Source: Acutalibacter sp. 1XD8-36 (GTDB taxonomy: Bacteria; Bacillota; Clostridia; Oscillospirales; Acutalibacteraceae). From it: a stretch of DNA of 40,397 bases. A program made the translations under genes and the position numbers. The notes under the pieces are model-generated. The model saw only the letters and a list, made by a program, of their open reading frames with translations. It was not told the origin of the DNA and made no database searches. Location: assembly GCF_009917525.1 (NCBI RefSeq), contig NZ_QZDU01000014.1:1-40397 (forward strand). The letters run 5' to 3'. Every line of letters begins with the position of its first letter. Within the stretch, counting starts at the first letter, position 1. Below are positions 1 through 6,469 of the stretch, one piece after another.

Positions 1-110
1 GGGCTTGACCATATTGTTCCTTCCCTTTCTCGTCTTCTCCTTTTACGCTTTATCCAGTTTTTAGGGTACATACCGCTGATTTGCGGTTATCCCAGGACTT
101 AGTTTTTTAT

Positions 111-186
111 GCACCATTAGCTCAGTTGGTAGAGCACCTGACTCTTAATCAGGGTGTCCCGGGTTCGAGTCCCTGATGGTGCACCA
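111..186 (+). tRNA. tRNA-Lys (CTT)
   Basis: A full cloverleaf is visible. The acceptor arms 111-117 and 176-182 pair perfectly, the anticodon loop reads CTCTTAA (anticodon CTT), the T-arm GGTTCGAGTCC is present, the discriminator is A183 and CCA is encoded at 184-186. It is the first of three tRNAs in one orientation that probably share a transcript. Confidence 0.96.
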
Positions 187-189
187 TAC

Positions 190-264
190 GGCCCGTTGGT
201 CAAGCGGCTAAGACGAAGGCCTCTCACGCCTTAAACGTGGGTTCGATTCCCGCACGGGTCACCA
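190..264 (+). tRNA. tRNA-Glu (CTC)
   Basis: The acceptor arm GGCCCGT (190-196) pairs with 254-260, with one G-T wobble. The anticodon loop is CTCTCAC (anticodon CTC), the T-loop is TTCGATT and CCA is encoded at 262-264. It begins three bases after the tRNA-Lys CCA. Confidence 0.95.
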
Positions 265-305
265 TGAGTTCAGTAAGCAGTAAGCTTACAATGTAACTCA
301 TATTT

Positions 306-381
306 TCCTCCTTAGCTCAGTCGGTAGAGCATGCGGCTGTTAACCGCAGGGTCGTTGGTTCGAGTCCAACAGGGGGAGCCA
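306..381 (+). tRNA. tRNA-Asn (GTT)
   Basis: The acceptor arm TCCTCCT (306-312) pairs with 371-377, with one T-G wobble. The anticodon loop is CTGTTAA (anticodon GTT), the D-loop and T-loop are canonical, the discriminator is G378 and CCA is encoded. It is the last gene of the cluster and is followed at once by a terminator. Confidence 0.95.
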
Positions 382-384
382 AAG

Positions 385-417
385 CTGTCTGTAAATTTTT
401 GCAGACAGTTTTATTTT
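385..417 (+). terminator. Intrinsic terminator of the first tRNA cluster
   Basis: Stem CTGTCTG (385-391) pairs with CAGACAG (402-408) and is followed by a T-rich tract TTTTATTTTT. It starts four bases after the tRNA-Asn CCA end. Confidence 0.85.
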
Positions 418-451
418 TATGTTGGGGGTGTATTTATGTGTGGCATATCGA

Positions 452-480
452 CCAATCGCAGATAATAAAACGATTGGAGG
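452..480 (+). promoter_or_regulatory. Inverted repeat overlapping the ribosome binding site of the acetyltransferase gene
   Basis: CCAATCG (452-458) and CGATTGG (471-477) form a perfect 7-bp inverted repeat with a 12-nt AT-rich spacer. The right arm shares two G residues with the Shine-Dalgarno GGAGG (476-480) of the gene starting at 488. As RNA it could mask the ribosome binding site; as DNA it could be an operator. Which of these applies is not shown by the sequence. Confidence 0.4.
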
Positions 481-487
481 AGCTTAA

Positions 488-967
488 ATGAATATCAAAA
501 TCAACAGGCTTGAGACCGGGGAATGCGCAGTCCTGCGTCAGTTCCTGTATCATGCAATCTTTGTCCCAAAGGACGGACGCCCGCCGGACCCGGCAGTTCT
601 TGATACGCCGGAGCTTCAGGTCTACCTGGATGGCTTCGGCAGCTCGCCGGATGATATAGCTGTGGCACTTCGCCAGAACGGCGATATCATAGGCGCCGCC
701 TGGGCGCGGGTCATGGACGATTACGGCCATCTGTACGACGGAGTGCCCTCCCTGGCGATATCCCTTCTTCCGGAGTACCGCGGGATGGGCCTTGGAAAGC
801 GCCTGCTCTCCGGACTCCTGGACGAGCTTCGCAAAACCGGCCACTCCATGGTGACCTTGGCGGTGCAGAAGGAGAACTATGCGGCCTATGGGCTCTACAC
901 CAGATTGGGCTTTAAGACCGTCGGGGAGAACGATGAAGAATATCTCATGCTGAAAGATATCATATAA
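488..967 (+). CDS. GNAT family N-acetyltransferase
   Basis: A 159-residue single-domain GNAT protein, the usual family length. The acetyl-CoA binding motif A is visible as RGMGLGKRLL around residues 98-107, followed by the helix of that motif and a C-terminal YGLYTRLGF segment typical of beta-6/beta-7. It is expected to transfer acetyl from acetyl-CoA to an unidentified amine in the cytosol; the substrate cannot be read from the sequence. The ATG at 488 is preceded by GGAGG at 476-480. It is a monocistronic rightward gene after the tRNA terminator and converges on the aldo/keto reductase gene, with a shared bidirectional terminator at 975-1005. Confidence 0.9.
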   Translation: MNIKINRLETGECAVLRQFLYHAIFVPKDGRPPDPAVLDTPELQVYLDGFGSSPDDIAVALRQNGDIIGAAWARVMDDYGHLYDGVPSLAISLLPEYRGMGLGKRLLSGLLDELRKTGHSMVTLAVQKENYAAYGLYTRLGFKTVGENDEEYLMLKDII

Positions 968-974
968 ATAAAGA

Positions 975-1005
975 AAGGACGGCTCAATGAGCAGTCCTTA
1001 AATTT
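975..1005. terminator. Bidirectional terminator between convergent genes
   Basis: AAGGAC (975-980) pairs with GTCCTT (994-999), and the inner stem GCTC (982-985) pairs with GAGC (989-992). A/T-rich flanks lie on both sides. It sits in the 43-bp gap between the stops of two convergent genes. Confidence 0.75.
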
Positions 1006-1010
1006 TACCC

Positions 1011-2132
1011 TCAGCCCAGCTTCTCAGCCGCGTCCTTCAGCAGCTCGATTATCTCCAGATGCTGGGGGCAGTGGCCCTGGCAGGCGCCGCACTGGATGCA
1101 GTCCCCGGCCTTGCCGCCGTCCTTTGTGGCGTTATTATACTGACCTTTTGCGCGGCCCTCGTCCCCATACAGCGTCAGCTGGTTCACAGCGCCGAATACG
1201 CCGGGGATATTTATCTTCTGGGGGCAGCCGTCCACGCAGTATTTGCAGGAGGTGCAGGGGATAGTGGGCAGGCTGTTCAGCACCTCCACCACCTGTGCCA
1301 CAACCTTTTGCTCACCCTCGTCCAGGGGCTTGAAGTTCTCCATATAGCTTAGGTTGTCGTTCATCTGGGCCTCGTCACTCATGCCTGAGAGCACTGTTAC
1401 AAGGCCGTCAAGAGAGGCACAGTACCGTACCGCCCAGGAGGCTACAGAGGCCTCGGGGTCTGCCTTCTTGAATATCTCCTGGACCTCAGGGGTCATGGTA
1501 GCCAGGGCACCGCCCTTTACCGGCTCCATGATGATAACAGCCTTGCCGTACTTCCTGGCTATCTCATAGCACTTGCGGGACTGTACGCCCTCGCTCTCCC
1601 AGTCGGCGTAGTTAATCTGGAGCTGAACAAACTCAGCCTCAGGGTGCTTGGAGAGGATGTCCTCCAGCACCTCTGCGGAGTCGTGGAAGGAGAAGCCTAT
1701 ATGCTTGGCCTTCCCCTGCTCCTTGAGCTCCTTCAAAAACTCCCAGGCCCCCAGGTCCTCAGACTTCTGGGCGCTCTCCTTGCCAAGGGCGTGGAGCAGG
1801 TAGAAGTCGTAGTAGCTGAGATGGGCCCTGTCAAGGGACTCCTGGAAAATGCGCTCCATATCGGCCCTGTCCTTCAAGTCCCAGATAGGCAGCTTTGTGG
1901 CGCACTGGAAGCTCTCCCGGGGGTAGCGGTCCACCACGGCCTCGCCCAGAGCAACCTCGGACTTGCCGCCGATGTACACATAGGCGGTGTCAAAGTATGT
2001 AAAGCCTTTGGACATGAAATTGTCCACCATCTTCTTGGTCTGCTCCATGTCAATTTCCTCGCCGTTCATGGGCAGACGCATGAGGCCAAAGCCCAGCTTT
2101 TTGATAGACTCGCCTAAATATTTCTCAGACAT
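1011..2132 (-). CDS. Aldo/keto reductase with C-terminal 2[4Fe-4S] ferredoxin domain
   Basis: A 373-residue cytosolic oxidoreductase. The N-terminal TIM barrel carries the aldo/keto reductase signature: FDTAYVY around 47-53 with Asp48 and Tyr53, Lys80 in CATK, and His114 in LLHAL, which together form the expected catalytic tetrad. The C-terminal part has two iron-sulfur motifs, CTSCKYCVDGCP (293-304) and CIQCGACQGHC (345-355), so electrons may come from or go to an iron-sulfur relay instead of, or besides, NADPH. This fusion is common in anaerobic Clostridia and its physiological substrate is generally unknown. Start ATG at 2132 has AGGAGG upstream. It is monocistronic, with a TTGACA/TATAAT promoter at 2165-2195. 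Confidence 0.93.
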   Translation of the reverse strand: MSEKYLGESIKKLGFGLMRLPMNGEEIDMEQTKKMVDNFMSKGFTYFDTAYVYIGGKSEVALGEAVVDRYPRESFQCATKLPIWDLKDRADMERIFQESLDRAHLSYYDFYLLHALGKESAQKSEDLGAWEFLKELKEQGKAKHIGFSFHDSAEVLEDILSKHPEAEFVQLQINYADWESEGVQSRKCYEIARKYGKAVIIMEPVKGGALATMTPEVQEIFKKADPEASVASWAVRYCASLDGLVTVLSGMSDEAQMNDNLSYMENFKPLDEGEQKVVAQVVEVLNSLPTIPCTSCKYCVDGCPQKINIPGVFGAVNQLTLYGDEGRAKGQYNNATKDGGKAGDCIQCGACQGHCPQHLEIIELLKDAAEKLG

Positions 2133-2164
2133 TTTTAACCTCCTGAAATTGCAATATTTTTATA

Positions 2165-2195
2165 ATTATAACATATGAAGCCCGCTCCATGTCAA
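2165..2195 (-). promoter_or_regulatory. Sigma-A promoter of the aldo/keto reductase gene
   Basis: On the minus strand a perfect TTGACA (2190-2195) and a perfect TATAAT (2165-2170) are separated by 19 bp, longer than the optimal 17. This suggests a weak or activated promoter. It is back to back with the methyltransferase promoter; the two -35 boxes are only 12 bp apart. Confidence 0.55.
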
Positions 2196-2207
2196 GGACA
2201 ATTTTTC

Positions 2208-2236
2208 TTGACAACCGCTGTAAGATATGATATACT
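2208..2236 (+). promoter_or_regulatory. Sigma-A promoter of the leader peptide / methyltransferase unit
   Basis: TTGACA (2208-2213), a 17-bp spacer and TATACT (2231-2236) lie about 30 bp upstream of the short leader ORF at 2268. Confidence 0.7.
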
Positions 2237-2267
2237 GTGGCAAATTTAAACGAAGGGACGGATTACC

Positions 2268-2324
2268 ATGAAAAATACAATTTATCCTAACGGCAAAGAA
2301 CCCGGGAGGGCGACTATACTTTAA
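2268..2324 (+). CDS. Putative 18-residue leader peptide
   Basis: A short ORF starting ATG at 2268 with AAGGGACGG upstream encodes MKNTIYPNGKEPGRATIL and stops at TAA 2322-2324. It lies between a consensus promoter and the methyltransferase start, and its last codons overlap the 5' arm of a G/C hairpin (2304-2331). It has no run of a single regulatory amino acid, so the inducing signal cannot be guessed. It may be a leader peptide coupling ribosome position to the hairpin, or merely a chance ORF. Confidence 0.35.
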   Translation: MKNTIYPNGKEPGRATIL

Positions 2325-2331
2325 CCCTCCC
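2304..2331 (+). promoter_or_regulatory. Hairpin in methyltransferase leader
   Basis: GGGAGGG (2304-2310) and CCCTCCC (2325-2331) form a perfect 7-bp stem with a 14-nt loop that contains the stop codon of the short leader ORF. It lies immediately upstream of the GGAGG of the methyltransferase. The CCTCCC arm could also pair with that downstream GGAGG, which would give two exclusive structures. No U-run follows, so translational control is likelier than termination. Confidence 0.45.
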
Positions 2332-2351
2332 CTAAAAACGGAGGAAAAGCT

Positions 2352-3128
2352 TTGTATAACGAAAAATCAGCTATTGCAAAATGGAACGCCGATATGTATG
2401 ACCGGAATGAGACCGGGACCAGGGATGTTGAGTTTGCCCTGTCGGTTATCGGCGGCACACCCAGGAATATCCTAGAGATTGCCTGTGGAAGCGGGCGCTT
2501 TCTGGTCCCCCTGGCAAGAGCCGGGCACATAGTCACAGGCCTCGACTTTGACGAGTATATGCTGGAGAAAATCAGCCAAAAGGCAGCGGGGCTCAGCAAT
2601 ATCACCTGGCGCAGGGCCGACGCGGTAAAGGACGAGTGGGGGACCGGCTTCGACGTTGTCATGCTGGCGGGAAACTTCCTCTTTAACCTGATTTCTGATA
2701 TGGACTACGAAAAGGCCCAGGAGCTGCTTATAAGAAAGGCCGCAGACTCCCTAAAGCCCGGGGGCAGCGTCTACATCGACTACAGCTATACTATGCACCC
2801 TGAGGCCTGGTTTGATAACCCCGGCGAAGTCTTTATATGGGAGGGCGCCGACAGCGGCGGCAATACAGGCCATATGCTGCTGCTTGGCAGCAGCTTTGAC
2901 AGGGAGAGCGGTATGACCTATTTCACCCGCAGATTTGAGCTCACGCTTGCCGGCGGCACTGAAATTAAAGAGGACATACCGCAGTCCAAGCATTTCGCCA
3001 CCCTTGAGCAGATACATAGCTGGCTCTCCGCCAGCGGCTTTACCATAGAGGAGGAATACGGCGGCTACAGCCGCGAGCCGGTCAGCGAGAGCACGGACAG
3101 GGCCATTATATGGGCGCGTAAAAACTGA
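2352..3128 (+). CDS. Class I SAM-dependent methyltransferase
   Basis: A 258-residue Rossmann-fold methyltransferase. Motif I is EIACGSGRFLVPLA (about residues 37-50), and the acidic end of beta-2 is TGLDFDEYML, the usual ribose-binding position. Post-motif sequence DVVMLAGNFLFNL and DSLKPGGSVYIDYS fit the Methyltransf_25/11 families. The methyl acceptor is unknown. The likely start is TTG at 2352, because GGAGG sits 7 bases upstream and no ATG or GTG in this frame is better placed. It forms a small unit with the leader peptide and ends at a strong hairpin. Confidence 0.85.
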   Translation: MYNEKSAIAKWNADMYDRNETGTRDVEFALSVIGGTPRNILEIACGSGRFLVPLARAGHIVTGLDFDEYMLEKISQKAAGLSNITWRRADAVKDEWGTGFDVVMLAGNFLFNLISDMDYEKAQELLIRKAADSLKPGGSVYIDYSYTMHPEAWFDNPGEVFIWEGADSGGNTGHMLLLGSSFDRESGMTYFTRRFELTLAGGTEIKEDIPQSKHFATLEQIHSWLSASGFTIEEEYGGYSREPVSESTDRAIIWARKN

Positions 3129-3135
3129 TATAATA

Positions 3136-3177
3136 AGAGAGTCCAGAAGCGTGAGCTTTTGGACTCTCTCTGTCTTT
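3136..3177. terminator. Terminator between convergent methyltransferase and DUF4129-like genes
   Basis: A 15-nt arm (3136-3150) pairs almost perfectly with 3155-3169 around a GTGA loop and is followed by TCTGTCTTT. It occupies the 56-bp gap between two stop codons. Confidence 0.8.
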
Positions 3178-3184
3178 CCTATAG

Positions 3185-4393
3185 TCAGCGCAGCTCCTTT
3201 AAATCCTCCCCTGTGCACTGCTCCCCGCTGTATCTGGCCTTCTCATACAGCCTGTGCAGGGCGGGGACATCCACCCCCACAGCCCGCTCGGCCTCGGCGG
3301 GGCTCATCCACCTCTCAGGAGGCTCCCCGGCCTTTAGGAGGGTCCGGCGGTACTTCCGGCGTATAACAGCCTCAGGAGACCGGTCCCAGAGCCTTGGGCG
3401 TCGCAGGGCCTCTGTAAGCTCCCGGGCCTGCTCCCGCTCGTCATGGCCCAGGTACTGCACCACGTCCCGGCTGTCGGTAAAGCTCCTTTTAAAGTCCCTG
3501 AAAAGGTGGACTATAGCCAGGAACATCCCGGCTAAAAGCAGGGCGGTTATGAGCCCGAAGAAGATATAGCCCACAATGGGGGGTATCTGGAGGGAGCTGC
3601 TTTCTCCCCCGGTAAGCTCTGAGAGGTCGAGCTCAGGCTGGGCGGGCGGGGGAGTAGGGGACGTGAAGTCAATGCCCGGGTCGCCGCCGCTTTTAAACTC
3701 GGGCAGCTTCAGGCGCACAAAGCCGGTATTTCCTATGGCCATAGGCAGGAGCAGCACGGCGGCAAGGAACACCCCTGCTAAAAGGGCCGAGCCGGCGATA
3801 CGCTGGATACGCTTTGCGGGCAGGCCGTACATATCCCTGTTCAGCGTGAGGTAACTGTCCAGCCGGTCCAGGCCGTTATACCCAAGGCACACCAGCAGGT
3901 ACAGAACCGCCCCCAGCACGCACAGCCACTGCAGCCGCGGAAGCCCATCCGAGACCCCGGCGCTGAACAGGAACAGCAGCACAAACACGCAGAGCCCAAA
4001 GTAGCTGGGGGTATCAAACAGGGAGCGCACCGGCCCCTGCTCCTCCTCCGCAATCCGGGAGCGCACCCGGATAAGGCACATTACAAACATAATCAGGGCC
4101 CCTCCGGGGTGGCCCGTCAACAGCCAGGAGAGCCCGCAGAGGGCTATATCCGCCAGGAAGAACTGCCAAAGGGTACGCAGCCGCTTTATGGCAAGGAAGC
4201 TCAGCCCGGTGGGTACGGCAAAAAGCAGCCACCGGAAGAAGGCTTCATAGGGGGACATGAACTCCAGCTCCGCAAAGCCATAGAGCATGTCGAAGAACAT
4301 GGCAAAAATTATTCCCATGAGCAGCCCCCAGTGGAGCCATCCCAGCGCCAGCAGCGCGGCGCTCCGGGGCTTTGAGATACGTATTTTTTTCAT
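3185..4393 (-). CDS. Polytopic membrane protein with C-terminal DUF4129-like domain
   Basis: A 402-residue protein. The first ~270 residues contain several hydrophobic segments (about 12-36, 46-64, 75-105, 127-165 and 200-217) and a Pro-rich extracytoplasmic stretch near 239-258; a further membrane helix lies at about 275-297. The cytosolic C-terminus (about 330-400) carries IRRKYRRTLL, a W-SPAE motif and LYEKARYSG, matching the DUF4129 tail found in TgpA-type transglutaminases. No transglutaminase Cys-His-Asp core is present, so this looks like a TgpA without its enzyme. It is the last gene after moxR and DUF58 in a leftward operon, 9 bp after the DUF58 stop, with GGGGGCG upstream of its ATG. 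It probably serves an envelope-related MoxR/DUF58 complex; its activity is unknown. Confidence 0.72.
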   Translation of the reverse strand: MKKIRISKPRSAALLALGWLHWGLLMGIIFAMFFDMLYGFAELEFMSPYEAFFRWLLFAVPTGLSFLAIKRLRTLWQFFLADIALCGLSWLLTGHPGGALIMFVMCLIRVRSRIAEEEQGPVRSLFDTPSYFGLCVFVLLFLFSAGVSDGLPRLQWLCVLGAVLYLLVCLGYNGLDRLDSYLTLNRDMYGLPAKRIQRIAGSALLAGVFLAAVLLLPMAIGNTGFVRLKLPEFKSGGDPGIDFTSPTPPPAQPELDLSELTGGESSSLQIPPIVGYIFFGLITALLLAGMFLAIVHLFRDFKRSFTDSRDVVQYLGHDEREQARELTEALRRPRLWDRSPEAVIRRKYRRTLLKAGEPPERWMSPAEAERAVGVDVPALHRLYEKARYSGEQCTGEDLKELR

Positions 4394-4402
4394 ATTCGCC
4401 CC

Positions 4403-5500
4403 CTAAAACTCTATCCAGACATTTTCAGTGTTTTTGAAGGCCTCCAGCTTGCCGCGCTGGCCCTCGCTGGTCCCAAGGCCGCAGGGGATTACCCTTATGC
4501 CCCGGCCCTTGCCCACAAGCTCCGAGAAGGCACGGCCCAGGTCGTCCCGGGTGTTCCGGGACAGCAGCACCGTCAAATCGTCTCCGGGAGGAGGCGCGCA
4601 GCTGCATACAGGCCCCTGGCCAGTCTGCAGGCAGGCCAGCTTTTTCTTTAAGGTGAGCAAGCTCCCGGAGCCGGAGACCCCCTCCAGCAGCCAGGGCTCA
4701 CCGGTCTGGGTGTCCGTGCCGTTGCTGTAGAGGCTCAGCTCAATGCCCTCGGCAAGCAGCCTTTCCGCAAGGGAGCAGGCCAGGCGCACCGCGCACTCGT
4801 TGAGGAAATCCCCACCGGGCTCCATGTCAATAAGGAGTATGACCCGCTGGGAGAGGGTGGATTCATGTATGTTGATAAGCAGTCTCCCCGCCCTCGCGGT
4901 AGCCTTCCAGTTAATGTACTTCATCGGGTCCCCCCTGGAATACTCACGGAGCCCCCCAAACTCAAAGGGGTCGTCGCAGACTCTCCTGCGGCTGAGGACC
5001 TCGCCCATTATCCGGGCATAGGGTATCTGTACCTGGTAGGCGGGGATAGTGCGGGGAAGCACGTAAAACTCCGTGTTCTGGGGCATATGGGAGACATATT
5101 TCCTTGTGAGGAACAGGTCCTGGGCGATAAGCCCGGCCTCGTTTATCCGGAAGTACCCCCGCCCGGCGCACTTAAAGGGGAGGGTGCGGGTTATTTTCTG
5201 GCGGGGCCCGGCGGTGAACACATCCCGGCGGTAGGATTGGTCGCTTAGGGAGGAGTTTTCCTCGCTGGAAAAATGGAGCCGCCTATCCATATGGAAGCTT
5301 ATCTCTAAAACAGGCAGGGGCAGGAGCTTCCGGTTTACTATGACCTCGGACAGGCTGGAGGTCTCGTCCTCCACGGCGTACTCCTGGGTAAAGGACAGGC
5401 GGCAGCCTAGTCCCTTATCCCAGAAGCGGTCATATAAGAGGCGCAGGGCTGTAAACAGAAGCAGCAGTACCGCCGCGGCTATGAGGATGGGGATAAGCAT
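4403..5500 (-). CDS. DUF58 domain protein
   Basis: A 365-residue protein with an N-terminal hydrophobic anchor (residues 3-22) followed by a beta-rich region and the DUF58 signature at about 177-203, with core motifs FGGLREYSRGD and INWKATAR. The part after residue 210 has the ILLIDMEP pattern of a von Willebrand A-like fold. DUF58 proteins are regularly encoded next to MoxR ATPases and are thought to act with them as AAA+/VWA-like assembly factors for envelope or metalloenzyme targets. The gene starts two bases after the MoxR stop codon, which implies translational coupling. Confidence 0.88.
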   Translation of the reverse strand: MLIPILIAAAVLLLLFTALRLLYDRFWDKGLGCRLSFTQEYAVEDETSSLSEVIVNRKLLPLPVLEISFHMDRRLHFSSEENSSLSDQSYRRDVFTAGPRQKITRTLPFKCAGRGYFRINEAGLIAQDLFLTRKYVSHMPQNTEFYVLPRTIPAYQVQIPYARIMGEVLSRRRVCDDPFEFGGLREYSRGDPMKYINWKATARAGRLLINIHESTLSQRVILLIDMEPGGDFLNECAVRLACSLAERLLAEGIELSLYSNGTDTQTGEPWLLEGVSGSGSLLTLKKKLACLQTGQGPVCSCAPPPGDDLTVLLSRNTRDDLGRAFSELVGKGRGIRVIPCGLGTSEGQRGKLEAFKNTENVWIEF

Positions 5501-5502
5501 GG

Positions 5503-6441
5503 CTATCTGTTCCCCCAGTCCTCGGTGGGGACGGTGACAGAGCTAAGAAGGTCCTCTGCCGCCTTCTTCTGCCCGGCGGTGCCAGTGACGCCGCTTACAC
5601 TGAGCCTATGGGCGATTACCGGCTCCGCCACAGCCTTCACGTCCTCGGGTGACACAAATTCCCGGCCCTGTACCAGTGCATAGGACTGGGAGGCTCTCAG
5701 CAGGGCAAGGGTGCCCCGGGGGCTTACCCCCAGCTCCACGCCCTTCATGCCCCGGGAGGCCTGGGAGAGGGAGGCGATATAGGAAAGCATGGCCTTGTGC
5801 ACAAATATTTCCCTGGCCTGCTTCTGGAGGGACAGGATATCCTCCTGGGTGCAGACCGGCTGGAGCTCCATAAGTGGCTCAGAGGACCTGAAGCGCTCAA
5901 GTATTGCGACCTCCTGCTCCTGGGAGGGCGGGGCCATAGAGATGCGCATTAAAAAGCGGTCCAGCTGGGCCTCGGGCAGGGGATAGGTGCCAAGGGTCTC
6001 CACCGGGTTTTGGGTGGCGATAACGAAGAAGGGCGGAGGCAGCTCCCGGGTAACCCCGTCCACGGTGACGGTGCCCTCAGCCATGCACTCAAGCAGGCTG
6101 GACTGTGTGCGCGGGGTGGCGCGGTTTATCTCGTCTGCAAGGAGGATATTGCAGAACACCGGGCCGGGGCTGAACACAAACTCGGACCTCTGCTGGTCGA
6201 AAAAGTTTAGGCCGGTTACGTCCGAGGGCAGCAGGTCCGGTGTGAACTGTACCCGCCCAAACCCGGCGCTTATAGACCGGGCCAGGGCCCTTGCCATCAC
6301 CGTCTTGCCCATGCCGGGCACATCCTCCACAAGAACATGCCCCCCGGACAGCAGGGCCGTGAGCAGCAGGTCGGTCACCGCCTCCTGCCCTACCAGGACC
6401 TTTTCGATATTCTGTTTTATGGCTGTGATTGGGGTTTGCAT
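5503..6441 (-). CDS. MoxR family AAA+ ATPase
   Basis: A 312-residue ATPase of the usual MoxR length. Walker A is EDVPGMGKT (39-47), Walker B is ILLADEIN (99-106), sensor 1 is FFVIATQNP and the arginine-rich end of the AAA module is AQLDRFLMRI. The C-terminal lid ends with VSPRGTLALLRASQSYAL. It probably works as a chaperone-like motor with the DUF58 protein encoded immediately downstream. ATG at 6441 is preceded by AAAGGAG. It lies 28 bp downstream of the glycosyltransferase/CsaB gene in the same leftward run. Confidence 0.95.
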   Translation of the reverse strand: MQTPITAIKQNIEKVLVGQEAVTDLLLTALLSGGHVLVEDVPGMGKTVMARALARSISAGFGRVQFTPDLLPSDVTGLNFFDQQRSEFVFSPGPVFCNILLADEINRATPRTQSSLLECMAEGTVTVDGVTRELPPPFFVIATQNPVETLGTYPLPEAQLDRFLMRISMAPPSQEQEVAILERFRSSEPLMELQPVCTQEDILSLQKQAREIFVHKAMLSYIASLSQASRGMKGVELGVSPRGTLALLRASQSYALVQGREFVSPEDVKAVAEPVIAHRLSVSGVTGTAGQKKAAEDLLSSVTVPTEDWGNR

Positions 6442-6469
6442 TGTATTTTGCTCCTTTCAAGTGCGGTTA

